From: Lysinibacillus cavernae
Lineage (GTDB): Bacteria; Bacillota; Bacilli; Bacillales_A; Planococcaceae
Direction of reading: 5' to 3'
Assembly: GCF_009724685.1 (NCBI RefSeq)
Contig: NZ_WMEF01000001.1
Span: 310,001-374,000, forward strand
DNA: 64,000 bases
Shown: one piece after another, positions 17,859 through 27,578 of the stretch
Position numbering within the stretch: the stretch's first letter is position 1
How the letters are laid out: each line of letters begins with the position of its first letter
The notes under the pieces: generated by a model
Seen by the model: the letters and a program-made list of their open reading frames with translations, nothing else
Database searches by the model: none
Told to the model about the DNA's origin: nothing
Translations under genes and position numbers: made by a program

Positions 17859-18650
17859 GTTATATTAATTCAACAAATGAGGATTGCATGTACCCTTCCT
17901 ACTATGCGAAAAAATATGTTCAAAGTAAATGTCGATTATAGGTATAAAAGGCATACGAATCATTCTTGTTATGACGGATTAATTGTTTAGGGAGAATCAG
18001 TAAAAGTGCGGCTATGCCTATTTTCATTATTGAACTAAAGGTGCAATATGCAGAAATGTATCTTTGTAAATAAATAGTGGTAAATAGAGAACTAGGGATT
18101 TAAGTGTGAAATAATTTAGATTGAGGTGAAATAATGTATGGAGATAGTTTACCAAGGGTTTTGAATAATAAACTACTTTTTTAATAGCAACATTGGAAAC
18201 TGCAATATTTAATGTTACTTGAATGAAAATGATAAGTTTGTACATTATTCCTATGGTTATCATAGTAAGTATTATGGTAATTTGGTATATATAGTAGTAC
18301 TATGTAATTTATTTTATTTTAAAAATCTTAAATATGTATTGAAAATAATACTGAAAATGGATTATGATGGTAATAGGATTAAGTGTTGATTAAATTTTTC
18401 AGGAATATTTCTATACATGAAATTATCAATATTTTTGTGGATTTTTGTCTTCAAATTTATTTTATTATAATATTTTCTATTCAATTATTTCTCATTAGCA
18501 TTGGACATATTTACTATAAATTAATAAGTTATTGAAAAGTGCGAACATATAAACTGATAAATGATAACTTTAGTTAAAAAATAATGAAATACAGATAATT
18601 ATGCGTATCACTTTTCAATTCTTAAATAAAAAACATTTTATTTATTATTA
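17859..18650. other. AT-rich gap with no supported gene
   Basis: Nearly 800 bp of very AT-rich DNA. The only coding-like item is a 16-codon frame at 18134-18184 behind TTGAGGTGAA, which I do not trust. No repeat, tRNA or riboswitch is evident. It may be decayed sequence belonging to the insertion between sdaAA and recG. Confidence 0.6.
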
Positions 18651-18666
18651 AAAAGGAGGAAGTAGT

Positions 18667-19404
18667 ATGAAGCGATTTGGTTTATTAAAGTTATTAGTCA
18701 TTGCGATTCTGGTTTTTTGTGTAACAATGCCTAGTTTTCAGGGGAATGCTTACGCAGCAAGTGCAAATAGCCCAGAAAAGACTGTTACTGTAAATGGTTA
18801 TTCTTATACATATTATTCTGGAGTTCATAATAATTCAAACGGTACTTGGGGTCGAGGGGTAGTTAAATTAAATCAAAGTTATCTGCCAGTAGGCTATGTT
18901 GGAATTAACGCAAAGTTATATGATAGTTCAGGAAGACTTTGGTCAGCTAGCGGATGGTCATATAATAATAATTCTGGTAACTTTGAAAGTATTGTCGTAG
19001 ATACAATAACAATTGTTTCAAAAGGAACTTACTATGCCAAATCTGAAATGCAATTTTATAATGGAAATGGATACACTACCTATACTAGTAATGCAACACC
19101 GAATCTTCAACGTTCTACAGTTAATAGTATTCCAAACAATGCATATGAAGTTAATGAAAATAATTTAACTTATGGTTCAGATTATTATGCACAGTCAATA
19201 GAAGATAGTCCAGATTTAATACAAGCAATTGGAAAAAATGGAGTTGAAGGATATGTTTACTCTAAGGATATTAATTTAGAGTTAAACACACTGAGTGAGG
19301 TTTTAGCTTACATTAATTCGGAGCAATCGAATTTTACTTTACCCGTTTATGCTAAAGATGGGATTACTATTATAGATACTTTTGAATTAATTGCTGAATT
19401 ATAA
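18667..19404 (+). CDS. Secreted protein of unknown function
   Basis: A 245-residue protein with a clear Sec signal peptide: basic MKRF, a hydrophobic core LLKLLVIAILVFC and a cleavage region NAYAAS near residue 32. The mature part is rich in Ser, Asn, Tyr and Thr. Residues 40-150 look like all-beta modules (NGYSYTYYSGVHN, VGYVGINAKLYDSSGRLW). The C-terminal 60 residues (NGVEGYVYSKDIN ... LPVYAKDGITIIDTF) resemble a small tail domain I recall from several Bacillus secreted proteins. There is no membrane anchor, LPXTG or catalytic signature. An AAAAGGAGGAAG site precedes the ATG and a good terminator follows. The function is not recognised. Confidence 0.85.
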   Translation: MKRFGLLKLLVIAILVFCVTMPSFQGNAYAASANSPEKTVTVNGYSYTYYSGVHNNSNGTWGRGVVKLNQSYLPVGYVGINAKLYDSSGRLWSASGWSYNNNSGNFESIVVDTITIVSKGTYYAKSEMQFYNGNGYTTYTSNATPNLQRSTVNSIPNNAYEVNENNLTYGSDYYAQSIEDSPDLIQAIGKNGVEGYVYSKDINLELNTLSEVLAYINSEQSNFTLPVYAKDGITIIDTFELIAEL

Positions 19405-19471
19405 TTATTTCATAAAAATAACGTAATATGAATTTCATTTCGCTATAGGTTTAACAATAGTAACTCATAGT

Positions 19472-19510
19472 CCCTAACATCCGAAATAGGTGTTAGGGCT
19501 ATTTGTTTTC
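19472..19510 (+). terminator. Terminator of the secreted-protein gene
   Basis: CCCTAACATC (19472-19481) pairs with GGTGTTAGGG (19489-19498), one G-U pair, with a 7-nt loop, then CTATTTGTTTTC. Confidence 0.85.
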
Positions 19511-19526
19511 AAAAGAATAGGAAGTT

Positions 19527-20270
19527 GATAAAGGTAATTGCAGTTAAACGATTAATTACTGGAGAAGAAATAGGAAAGGTATTTGAAGCGAATCCATGAT
19601 GGTGAATTTCCTCCATTGACAGGGATTATGCGATGTCCACAATGCGGGGCTAGAATGTTCTTGGTTGCACAACAAACCGTACAAAGTAGGGTGAAAAAAG
19701 AATGCTAAAATACTATGTATGTGAAGCTTGGAAAAACAACGTGACAAATATTTGTCGTTCGAATGCTATACGAACAGACTATGCCGATCCATATGTTCTC
19801 AATAAAATTGTGGAGTTACTCCATAATGAGCATTAGAATTAGTGAATGGCATTAACGATAAACAATCATCCATGTAGGTGCATATTAAATCGTTGTGAAA
19901 AATTTAGTATTATTGAAACGGAAGCTGGAGAAGATATGGGAAGCCTATTTAGATGAGTTGATTACAATTGTTCAATATATCGAGAAATCGCGATATATTG
20001 AACAGCATATTTTCAAAGAGGATAAATTGACTAAGAATAAGAGTAAACGAAAAATTGCTTCATTGAATCCAGAGATTTTTTTGCTTGAACGTGGAGAAGT
20101 GCAATTAATTAAACGCACTAGATTTAGAGGATCTTAGAGATATATTTTCAGAATTCGGTTTGAATCTATCTAAACGAGTTATTAAATGGAAGATGAAAGA
20201 TAATGTTGTAGATTACATTGTAGAGGTTTTGCAAAATCGTTCGACCAAATTAAATGCATTTCGTAGTTAA
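19527..20270 (+). pseudogene. Decayed large serine recombinase (zinc-ribbon and C-terminal part)
   Basis: Conceptual translation across frames recovers pieces of a site-specific recombinase. One frame from 19589 reads HDGEFPPLTGIMRCPQCGAR with the first CxxC of the recombinase zinc ribbon. After a frameshift near 19700 another reads YYVCEAWKNNVTNICRS with the second Cys pair and stops at 19834. A further frame (19895-20137) gives a coiled-coil-like piece with KIWEAYLDELI, and after another frameshift near 20110 a last segment starts ALDLEDLRDIF and stops at 20268. The N-terminal catalytic resolvase domain is missing. At least three disruptions make it non-functional. It is a relic of an integrated element. 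Confidence 0.75.
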
Positions 20271-20750
20271 GCTCACTTGGTGCATAAGGGTTGACCGAAC
20301 AACTATTTTCCCTTAATAATAGTTTAGAAATTATAGGGGATATTCAACTCTAGGAATAGCCCTTTTAAATTTCGTCATTTAGATCAATCAAGTTGAACCT
20401 TAGAATAATAAAGCCGGTGTTTACAGAGATAGTAGTAAATTTGATATTTAGCTAGATATTAAGATTTCAAAAGAATAATTTAATCAGAAGGTATTTAGGT
20501 TTAGCACAATCAAAAAATACCTCAACCATAAAAGTTGCATACTTCAAAACTGCATCCTATATAGCATGATTCTTTATAAGTTGCACGAATCAGTAAAATT
20601 TGATTTACCTTATCAACTAATATACTTTTGAATTTCATCTGTTATAGAATCAATAAGTTTTGCAAATTCTTTTACTTTTGTTAAGTACCCATTTAGTATG
20701 TGGATTTACAAGACACGCTATCCTCTGCTGGAACGCCCAAGATAAATTAA
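20271..20750. other. Noncoding gap ahead of the amidohydrolase
   Basis: AT-rich DNA with no intact gene. On the minus strand a 30-codon open stretch without a start (20705 down to 20613) reads ILNGYLTKVKEFAKLID and so on, and could be the end of another decayed gene. No promoter was identified with confidence. Confidence 0.5.
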
Positions 20751-20764
20751 AAGGAGTTTTTTTA

Positions 20765-21916
20765 GTGGGAATTACTAACTTGCAATTTTTAACGAAACAA
20801 GCAATAGAAGATCGCCGCTATCTTCATCAACACCCAGAGCTTTCTGGTCAGGAATTTGAAACAAGTCAATTCATTCGCAAAAGATTAGAGCATCTTAAAA
20901 TAGAAGTAATAGACTACGATTCTCCAAGTGTAGTGGCCATGATTCAAGGGACAAAAGGTACAAAGACAATTGCTTTACGAGCTGATATAGATGCATTACC
21001 AATAGTTGAAGAGGGAGATAAACCCTATATCTCTCAAAAACCAGGGGTAGCACATATGTGTGGACATGACGGCCATACAGCCATCTTATTAGCAGTGGCA
21101 GAGTGGATATCCGAAAATAAAGATAAAATTGACCCAAATATTATGCTCATTTTCCAATCAGCTGAGGAAATCACACCAAGTGGAGCAGACTTTTTAATTC
21201 AACATGGTGTTTTAAAAGGTGTCGATGCTATTTTCGGTATTCATTTATGGCAAGGTTTAGAGAAAGGGAAAATTGGATTAACACATGGACCAATGATGGC
21301 TTCAGTTGATGATTTTGAAATTGAAATTCAAGGTCATGGTGGACATGGTTCAATGCCGCATGAAACCATTGATCCGATTTGTATCGCGAGTCATCTAATG
21401 CAATCCTTTCAAAGTATAATTAGTCGAAATATAAACCCTATTGATGCAGGCGTTATTACAGTTGGCAATATTCAAGCAGGAACAACGTATAATATAATTC
21501 CTGATACAGCCAAATTAACAGGGACGATTAGGGCCTTAACACCTGAAACAGTTGGTACCATTCAAACGAAGATGGTAAATTTAACGGAAGGGATTTGCCG
21601 TGCGTTCGGTGCTGAAGGGAAAATTGACTTTATTGTAGGGACCCCTCCTCTTATCAATGATCCTAAGCAATCCCGCTTTGTTGAAACGATCGTTTGTGAA
21701 CAATTTGGAGAAGCTGTATTTGAATTAGTAAATCCTGTGATGGGTGGAGAGGATTTTTCTTATTATCTAAAGCATAAACCTGGTGCATTCATTTTTGTAG
21801 GGATGGGTGGCGAAAAAAGCCAATATCCACATCATCATCCAAGATTTGATTTAGATGAAGATGTATTCCCTGATGCCATTAAGCTTTTTATTGATATTAT
21901 TATGCAGTACAAATAA
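20765..21916 (+). CDS. M20D-family amidohydrolase (N-acyl-amino-acid/hippurate hydrolase type)
   Basis: A 383-residue zinc peptidase-like protein. RRYLHQHPELSGQE is the N-terminal signature, HMCGHDGHTA (about 97-106) carries the metal-binding Cys/His residues, FQSAEEITPSGA the Glu pair, and GHGGHGSMPHE the dimerisation-domain His. VMGGEDFSYYL near the end supplies a further residue set. Members remove acyl groups from amino acids. I choose GTG 20765, because AAGGAG at 20751-20756 is 8 nt upstream; the earlier ATG at 20660 would add an implausible leader. It lies in the insertion between sdaAA and recG. The substrate is not known. Confidence 0.88.
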   Translation: MGITNLQFLTKQAIEDRRYLHQHPELSGQEFETSQFIRKRLEHLKIEVIDYDSPSVVAMIQGTKGTKTIALRADIDALPIVEEGDKPYISQKPGVAHMCGHDGHTAILLAVAEWISENKDKIDPNIMLIFQSAEEITPSGADFLIQHGVLKGVDAIFGIHLWQGLEKGKIGLTHGPMMASVDDFEIEIQGHGGHGSMPHETIDPICIASHLMQSFQSIISRNINPIDAGVITVGNIQAGTTYNIIPDTAKLTGTIRALTPETVGTIQTKMVNLTEGICRAFGAEGKIDFIVGTPPLINDPKQSRFVETIVCEQFGEAVFELVNPVMGGEDFSYYLKHKPGAFIFVGMGGEKSQYPHHHPRFDLDEDVFPDAIKLFIDIIMQYK

Positions 21917-21934
21917 TGTTTAAAATGCATGTTT

Positions 21935-21968
21935 AAAACCCTATCACTTAATGGTAGGGTTTTTTGCT
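21935..21968 (+). terminator. Terminator of the amidohydrolase gene
   Basis: AAAACCCTATCA pairs with TGGTAGGGTTTT (one G-U pair) around a short loop and runs into TTTTG. Confidence 0.85.
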
Positions 21969-22063
21969 TATGTGTAGGGGGTGGGAAATAATTTATGGTA
22001 CATTAAGATAGAGAAAGCTAAGAAGATTACATACAAAATCAATGAAGGGAGTTGTGGGATAGG

Positions 22064-24109
22064 ATGACTGAATTATCTAGTCCCGTCACTGAATTAAAAG
22101 GCATCGGGAAAGAAACAGCAGCACATCTTGAATCACTAGGCATCGATACAATAGCTGATTTATTTTGGACGTTCCCACATCGACATGAGGATTTTCGTTT
22201 AAAAGATTTAGTACAAACACCGCACAACGAACGTGTTACGGTTGAGTGTAAGGTAGAACGTGAGCCTACGATTTTATTTTTAGGTCGCAATAAATCAAGA
22301 CTCCAGGTAACGGTTTTAGCAGGTCGCCACTTAGTGAAAGTTGTATTTTTCAATCAAGGTTATTTAAAGCAAAAGCTTGTACCTGGCTCTATTATTACGG
22401 TGACTGGAAAATGGGATCGTGGGAGACAGGTAATCAATGGCACAACAGTCACATTCGGCCCTAAAACAGATCAAGTTGACTTTGAACCTGTATATAGTCT
22501 TAAAGGTTTGATTCCACAAAAAAGATTCCGAAAATATATGCGTCAAGCGTTAGATGACTTTGGAGCAGAGTTGCCAGATGCTATTCCTCATCATTTACAA
22601 GAATCGTATAAGCTTGTTCCAATACGAGAGGGTTTGGAGGGTATCCATTTTCCACTGGACGCTGGACATGCCAAACAAGCAAGAAGACGCTTTGCCTATG
22701 AAGAGCTATTAAATTTCCAATTACGTATTCAAACATTACGGAAAATACGAAAGGATAGTGAACATGGCACGGTCATTCAGTTTGATGTGCATAAGCTACG
22801 AGAATTTATAGCTTCATTACCATATGAATTAACGAATGCCCAAAAACGTGTTGTTAATGAAATTTGTAAAGATTTAAAGGAGCCACATCGAATGAATCGC
22901 TTGCTGCAAGGTGATGTAGGTTCAGGGAAAACGGTTGTAGCGGCAATCGGGTTATACGCAGCCGTAACAGCAGGTTTTCAAGGAGCGTTAATGGCGCCAA
23001 CAGAAATTTTAGCTGAACAGCACTTGGAAAATTTGAAAGAATGGTTTCAACCATTTGGAGTTCGTGTTGCTTTGTTATCTGGGTCAACTAAAGCAAAGGA
23101 ACGACGTGCGATTTTAGCGGATTTGGCAAATGGGGAACTTGACATTGTCATTGGCACACATGCATTGATCCAGCCAGATGTTGTTTTTCAAAAACTAGGC
23201 TTTGTGATTACAGATGAACAGCATCGCTTTGGTGTTGAGCAACGTCGTATATTGCGTGATAAGGGGGAAAACCCAGATGTACTCTTTATGACGGCGACTC
23301 CTATACCCCGAACACTCGCTATTACCGCATTTGGGGAAATGGATGTATCGATGATTGATGAAATGCCGGCTGGGCGTAAGCAAATTGAAACCCATTGGAT
23401 GAAGAAAGAGCAATTCGGTTCTGTTATGTCGAACCTAGAATCGGAGCTAGCAGCTGGAAGACAAGTCTATGCCATTTGTCCACTTATTGAGGAATCAGAT
23501 AAGCTTGATGTTCAAAATGCTGTTGAAATCTATGAGCAGCTAGCGATTTATTTTAAAGAGCGCTATCGTGTCGGGTTAATGCATGGACGTTTATCGGCTG
23601 ATGAAAAAGATGCAGTTATGCGTGCTTTTAGTGAGGGGTCCATTCAGGTTTTAGTTTCTACAACGGTTGTGGAGGTAGGTGTTAATGTACCAAATGCGAC
23701 TTTTATGATTGTCTATGATGCTGAACGGTTTGGCTTAGCGCAGTTACATCAGCTCAGAGGGCGTGTTGGGCGTGGTGAGCATCAATCATACTGCATTTTA
23801 CTTGCTGATCCTAAGTCAGATGAGGGGAAAGAGCGTATGCAGTCGATGACAGAAACGAATGATGGCTTCCGTTTAGCTGAAAAAGATCTAGAACTAAGGG
23901 GACCAGGGGACTTTTTTGGAAGAAAGCAAAGTGGTTTACCTGATTTTAAAGTAGCTGATTTAGTACATGATTATCGTATTCTTGAGACCGCTAGAAAGGA
24001 TGCGACAGAGATGCTTGAAACAGAAACGTTTTGGCATGATGACGACTATCAATACTTGCGTGAAATGCTAGAAAAGACTGGTGTCTTACAAGGAGAGCGC
24101 TTCGATTAG
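22064..24109 (+). CDS. recG: ATP-dependent DNA helicase RecG
   Basis: A 681-residue helicase that remodels stalled replication forks and Holliday junctions. The N-terminal wedge/OB-fold domain (about 1-250) includes LKGIGKETAAHL. Helicase motifs follow: GDVGSGKTVVA (Walker A, about 285), DEQHRFGVEQR (DExH box, about 386), TATPIPRTL, and QLRGRVGRG (motif VI). An upstream in-frame TTG (22052) has a ribosome site too close to it; ATG 22064 gives the usual RecG length. It is followed by a terminator and then the fapR promoter. Confidence 0.96.
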   Translation: MTELSSPVTELKGIGKETAAHLESLGIDTIADLFWTFPHRHEDFRLKDLVQTPHNERVTVECKVEREPTILFLGRNKSRLQVTVLAGRHLVKVVFFNQGYLKQKLVPGSIITVTGKWDRGRQVINGTTVTFGPKTDQVDFEPVYSLKGLIPQKRFRKYMRQALDDFGAELPDAIPHHLQESYKLVPIREGLEGIHFPLDAGHAKQARRRFAYEELLNFQLRIQTLRKIRKDSEHGTVIQFDVHKLREFIASLPYELTNAQKRVVNEICKDLKEPHRMNRLLQGDVGSGKTVVAAIGLYAAVTAGFQGALMAPTEILAEQHLENLKEWFQPFGVRVALLSGSTKAKERRAILADLANGELDIVIGTHALIQPDVVFQKLGFVITDEQHRFGVEQRRILRDKGENPDVLFMTATPIPRTLAITAFGEMDVSMIDEMPAGRKQIETHWMKKEQFGSVMSNLESELAAGRQVYAICPLIEESDKLDVQNAVEIYEQLAIYFKERYRVGLMHGRLSADEKDAVMRAFSEGSIQVLVSTTVVEVGVNVPNATFMIVYDAERFGLAQLHQLRGRVGRGEHQSYCILLADPKSDEGKERMQSMTETNDGFRLAEKDLELRGPGDFFGRKQSGLPDFKVADLVHDYRILETARKDATEMLETETFWHDDDYQYLREMLEKTGVLQGERFD

Positions 24110-24132
24110 TGATAGAAGCTTTATATCAATGA

Positions 24133-24180
24133 AAGAATGTAAGCACTTGAATTCAAAACAAGTCTTGCATTCTTTTTTTA
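24133..24180 (+). terminator. Terminator of recG
   Basis: AAGAATGTAAGCACTTG pairs with CAAGTCTTGCATTCTT, with one bulge and one G-U pair, around a 9-nt loop and is followed by a T run. The descending arm includes the TTGCAT that serves as the -35 box of the fapR promoter. Confidence 0.85.
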
Positions 24181-24193
24181 TACTCTATATACT
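24165..24193 (+). promoter_or_regulatory. Sigma-A promoter of fapR-plsX-fabD-fabG
   Basis: TTGCAT (24165-24170) and TATACT (24188-24193) with a 17-nt spacer. The predicted start falls at about 24200, inside the FapR operator. Confidence 0.75.
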
Positions 24194-24196
24194 GAT

Positions 24197-24215
24197 ATTA
24201 GTACCAAGTGCTAAT
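24197..24215. promoter_or_regulatory. FapR operator
   Basis: ATTAGTACCAAGTGCTAAT is an imperfect palindrome that matches the FapR box consensus (TTAGTAC...GTACTAA type) known from Bacillus. It covers the predicted start of transcription, so bound FapR would shut off its own operon. Malonyl-CoA releases FapR in the studied species. Confidence 0.88.
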
Positions 24216-24235
24216 AACAACTCAAAAGGTGGCGA

Positions 24236-24814
24236 ATGATGTTGAGACGAACGAAAAAAGAGCGACAGCGACTACTAACTGAAACGATAGCTGAAAACCC
24301 ATTCGTCACAGATGAACAGTTAGCAACACAGTTTCAGGTTAGTGTCCAAACAATTCGTTTAGACCGTATGGAATTATCAATACCAGAATTACGGGAGCGA
24401 ATTAAAGATGTTGCTTCAAAAAACTATGAAAATGAAGTGAAATCTCTACCGATTGATGAGGTCATCGGAGAAATTGTTGATATTGAATTAGATAATCGAG
24501 CACTATCGATTTTTGATGTACAAGAAGAGCATGTTTTTCAGCGCAATGGCATCGCACGTGGACATCATTTGTTTGCACAGGCAAACTCATTAGCGGTTGC
24601 AGTAATTGACGACGAACTAGCATTAACAGTACATTCCAATATTACGTTTGTGAAACCTGTACATGCTGGAAATCGTGTTATTACAAAAGCGATTGTTATC
24701 GGACGAGATGATAAAAACCATCGTACAAAAGTCGAGGTAACATCTACCGTTAATGGTGAAACCGTTTTTGTTGGTGAATTTGATATGTACCGCACGAAAG
24801 GTAAAGGTGAGTAA
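24236..24814 (+). CDS. fapR: Fatty-acid and phospholipid biosynthesis repressor FapR
   Basis: A 192-residue repressor. The N-terminal helix-turn-helix includes [23 protein letters not shown] (quoted in parts: [16 protein letters not shown]). The C-terminal hot-dog fold that binds malonyl-CoA includes [16 protein letters not shown]. The operator just upstream supports autoregulation. Two tandem ATGs occur; the second (24239) is better spaced from AAAGGTGG. It is separated from plsX by 2 nt. Confidence 0.95.
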   Translation: MMLRRTKKERQRLLTETIAENPFVTDEQLATQFQVSVQTIRLDRMELSIPELRERIKDVASKNYENEVKSLPIDEVIGEIVDIELDNRALSIFDVQEEHVFQRNGIARGHHLFAQANSLAVAVIDDELALTVHSNITFVKPVHAGNRVITKAIVIGRDDKNHRTKVEVTSTVNGETVFVGEFDMYRTKGKGE

Positions 24815-24816
24815 CA

Positions 24817-25809
24817 ATGAAATTAGCGCTTGATGGAATGGGTGGAGACAATGCACCAAAATCGGTTGTTGAAGGTGCACTCTTAGCATTAGAACAAATT
24901 CCGAACTTAGAAATTCAATTATATGGTCAACAAGATAAACTTGAGCCATTTATAAAACAGCATGATCGATTAACAATCATACATTGTGAGGAAGTAGTAG
25001 AAGGAACTGATGATCCTGCTCGTGCTGTTCGTAGAAAAAAGGATTCCTCCATGGCACGCATGATGGACGCAGTGGAAGAAGACAGAGCAGATGCTTGTCT
25101 TTCTGCTGGGAACACGGGCGCATTAATGGCAGGTGGCTTATTTAAAGTAGGTCGTATTGAAGGAATTGCTCGACCAGCTTTAGCTACGACACTACCTACA
25201 TTGGATGGTAAAGGATTTTTAATGCTTGATTTAGGGGCCAATGCAGATGCCCGACCAGAGCATTTAGTGCAATATGCAATCATGGGTGATATTTATGCTA
25301 AAAAGGTTGGTGGCTTACAAAAACCACGAATTGGCTTATTAAATATCGGTACTGAGGATAAAAAAGGCAATGAATTAACGAAAGCGGCCTTCGAATTATT
25401 GAAGGAAGCTGATTTGAATTTTATTGGTAATGTAGAAGCGCGTGATTTACTTGAAGGAGTAGCGGATGTTGTTGTAACAGATGGCTTTACAGGCAATATG
25501 GTGTTGAAGTCTATTGAAGGGACGGCGGGCGCTTTATTTTCAATGTTAAAAGAGGCTTTTATGTCATCAACGAAAACGAAAATTTCGGCAGTACTCATGA
25601 AAAATAATTTACGTGACTTGAAAAATAAAATGGACTATACAGAGTATGGTGGTGCAGGGTTGTTTGGCTTACAAGCTCCTGTTATTAAGGCACATGGATC
25701 ATCTAATGCAAAAGCAATTTTCAGTGCTATCCGTCAAGCCAATACGATGGTAGAGCATACCGTAATTTCGACGATTACTGAGACAGTACGTCACTTAGAA
25801 ATTGATTAA
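24817..25809 (+). CDS. plsX: Phosphate acyltransferase PlsX
   Basis: A 330-residue enzyme that converts acyl-ACP to acyl-phosphate for Pls[16 protein letters not shown] opens the protein, and [22 protein letters not shown] and VTDGFTGNM are conserved blocks. It is peripheral to the membrane. It follows fapR with almost no gap and precedes fabD. Confidence 0.96.
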   Translation: MKLALDGMGGDNAPKSVVEGALLALEQIPNLEIQLYGQQDKLEPFIKQHDRLTIIHCEEVVEGTDDPARAVRRKKDSSMARMMDAVEEDRADACLSAGNTGALMAGGLFKVGRIEGIARPALATTLPTLDGKGFLMLDLGANADARPEHLVQYAIMGDIYAKKVGGLQKPRIGLLNIGTEDKKGNELTKAAFELLKEADLNFIGNVEARDLLEGVADVVVTDGFTGNMVLKSIEGTAGALFSMLKEAFMSSTKTKISAVLMKNNLRDLKNKMDYTEYGGAGLFGLQAPVIKAHGSSNAKAIFSAIRQANTMVEHTVISTITETVRHLEID

Positions 25810-25827
25810 ACAAAGGGGATTATTCAA

Positions 25828-26781
25828 ATGACGAAAATAGCATTTATTTTTCCAGGACAGGGTTCGCAAGTAGTAGGAATGGGTCAAGAGTTTGTTGAAA
25901 ATTCACAGGAAAGTAGAGACTTTTATGATCGCGCAGATCAAGCTCTAAATTTTGACTTATCTAAGTTAATGTTAGAAGGTCCAGCAGAGGAATTAACACT
26001 GACATATCATGCTCAGCCAGCACTTCTTACTACTGGTGTAATGGTGGCCGAGAAGTTGCGTGCAGCAGGCATTCAACCACATTACGCAGCGGGTCATTCA
26101 CTTGGAGAATATAGTGCATTGGTTATTGCGGGCGTAATGTCATTTGATGATGCTGTGTCTATTGTGCATAAACGAGGACTTTATATGAATGAAGCTGTAC
26201 CTGCTGGACAAGGGGCAATGGCAGCGATTTTAGGAATGGAACTAGAGGCATTGAACGAAGTAACTGAGCAGGTTTCGGTAGCAGGTGATTCTGTTCAGGT
26301 TGCCAATGTGAATTGTCCAGGACAAATTGTGATTTCAGGCACAAAAGAAGGCGTTGACAAGGCCATTATCGCTGCAAAAGAAGCAGGGGCAAAACGAGCA
26401 ATACCTTTAGTTGTAAGTGGTCCTTTCCATTCTGAGTTGATGCGACCATCCTCACAGCAACTGAAAGCAGCGTTGGCAGATATCACTTTATCCGCACCTG
26501 AAATTCCTGTTATCGGGAATGTGATGGCGAAGGAATTAAAGGATGTACCAGCGATTCAACAGGAGCTAGTTGAACAGGTATATAGTGCTGTGCAATGGGA
26601 ATCATCTATGCGTGAAATGATTGCGCAAGGTGTTGATGTCTTTATCGAATGTGGACCTGGTAAAGTATTAAGCGGTCTCTTGAAAAAAATCGATCGCTCT
26701 GTTGGAGCGTATTGTGTCTATGATGAAGCATCGTTAGAAGCGGTTTTAGAAGCGTCGAAGGAGTGGTCAATCAATGCGTAA
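25828..26781 (+). CDS. fabD: Malonyl-CoA:ACP transacylase FabD
   Basis: A 317-residue acyltransferase. [12 protein letters not shown] is the N-terminal signature, [10 protein letters not shown] (about 89-98) has the nucleophile Ser, and GPFHSELM has the catalytic His. It loads malonate on ACP for fatty-acid elongation. An AAAGGGG site precedes the ATG. The last 8 nt overlap fabG. Confidence 0.96.
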   Translation: MTKIAFIFPGQGSQVVGMGQEFVENSQESRDFYDRADQALNFDLSKLMLEGPAEELTLTYHAQPALLTTGVMVAEKLRAAGIQPHYAAGHSLGEYSALVIAGVMSFDDAVSIVHKRGLYMNEAVPAGQGAMAAILGMELEALNEVTEQVSVAGDSVQVANVNCPGQIVISGTKEGVDKAIIAAKEAGAKRAIPLVVSGPFHSELMRPSSQQLKAALADITLSAPEIPVIGNVMAKELKDVPAIQQELVEQVYSAVQWESSMREMIAQGVDVFIECGPGKVLSGLLKKIDRSVGAYCVYDEASLEAVLEASKEWSINA

Positions 26782-27520
26782 ATTAGAAGGAAAAGTAGCT
26801 GTTGTAACAGGAGCTTCACGTGGAATTGGACGTGCAATTGCTTTTAAGCTTGCTGACGAGGGAGCTAAGGTTGTTGTGAACTATAGTGGCTCACAAGCGA
26901 AAGCAGAAGAAGTAGTTGCGATGATTCAAGAAAACGGTGGAGAGGCAATTGCTGTGCAAGCAAGCGTTTCAAAGACGGAAGAAGTGACAGCATTAATGGA
27001 TGCCACAGTGAAAACTTTCGGCTCACTTGATATTTTAGTCAATAATGCTGGTATTACAAGAGATAATTTGATAATGCGTATGAAAGAAGACGAATGGGAC
27101 GATGTATTAGATACGAACCTTAAAGGTGTATTCCTTTGTACAAAAGCTGTAACACGTCAAATGATGAAGCAACGTGCAGGTCGCATTATTAATATTTCTT
27201 CAATCGTTGGTGTAGCGGGTAATGCTGGTCAAGCAAACTATGTTGCGGCTAAAGCAGGTGTTATTGGACTAACGAAAACGACTGCAAAGGAATTAGCATC
27301 TCGTAATATTTTAGTCAATGCTATTGCACCAGGCTTTATCGAAACAGAAATGACGGAACAGCTACCAGAAGATATTAAACAGGGAATGCTAACACAGATT
27401 CCACTTGCTAAACTTGGACAGCCTGAGGATATTGCAAAGGCAGTAGCTTTCCTTGCATCGGACGACGCTAACTATATGACAGGACAAACGCTTCATATAG
27501 ATGGCGGTATGGTCATGTAA
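26774..27520 (+). CDS. fabG: 3-oxoacyl-[ACP] reductase FabG
   Basis: A 248-residue short-chain dehydrogenase. [12 protein letters not shown] binds [14 protein letters not shown] is the structural motif, and Ser (INISSIVG), Tyr and Lys (YVAAKAG) form the catalytic set. It reduces beta-ketoacyl-ACP. Its ATG lies inside the end of fabD, implying coupled translation. Confidence 0.96.
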   Translation: MRKLEGKVAVVTGASRGIGRAIAFKLADEGAKVVVNYSGSQAKAEEVVAMIQENGGEAIAVQASVSKTEEVTALMDATVKTFGSLDILVNNAGITRDNLIMRMKEDEWDDVLDTNLKGVFLCTKAVTRQMMKQRAGRIINISSIVGVAGNAGQANYVAAKAGVIGLTKTTAKELASRNILVNAIAPGFIETEMTEQLPEDIKQGMLTQIPLAKLGQPEDIAKAVAFLASDDANYMTGQTLHIDGGMVM

Positions 27521-27578
27521 TTTCAATTAGGCATAAACGCTGATTTTTTGTATAATCATTTGAGGGGAGGTGAATCAT

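Noticed and set aside
18134..18184. 16-codon frame behind TTGAGGTGAA
   Set aside because: Very short, no recognisable peptide type, and in AT-rich DNA where such frames arise by chance.
20660..20764. 35-residue N-terminal extension of the M20 amidohydrolase
   Set aside because: No ribosome site at ATG 20660, while GTG 20765 has AAGGAG at good spacing and begins the conserved domain.
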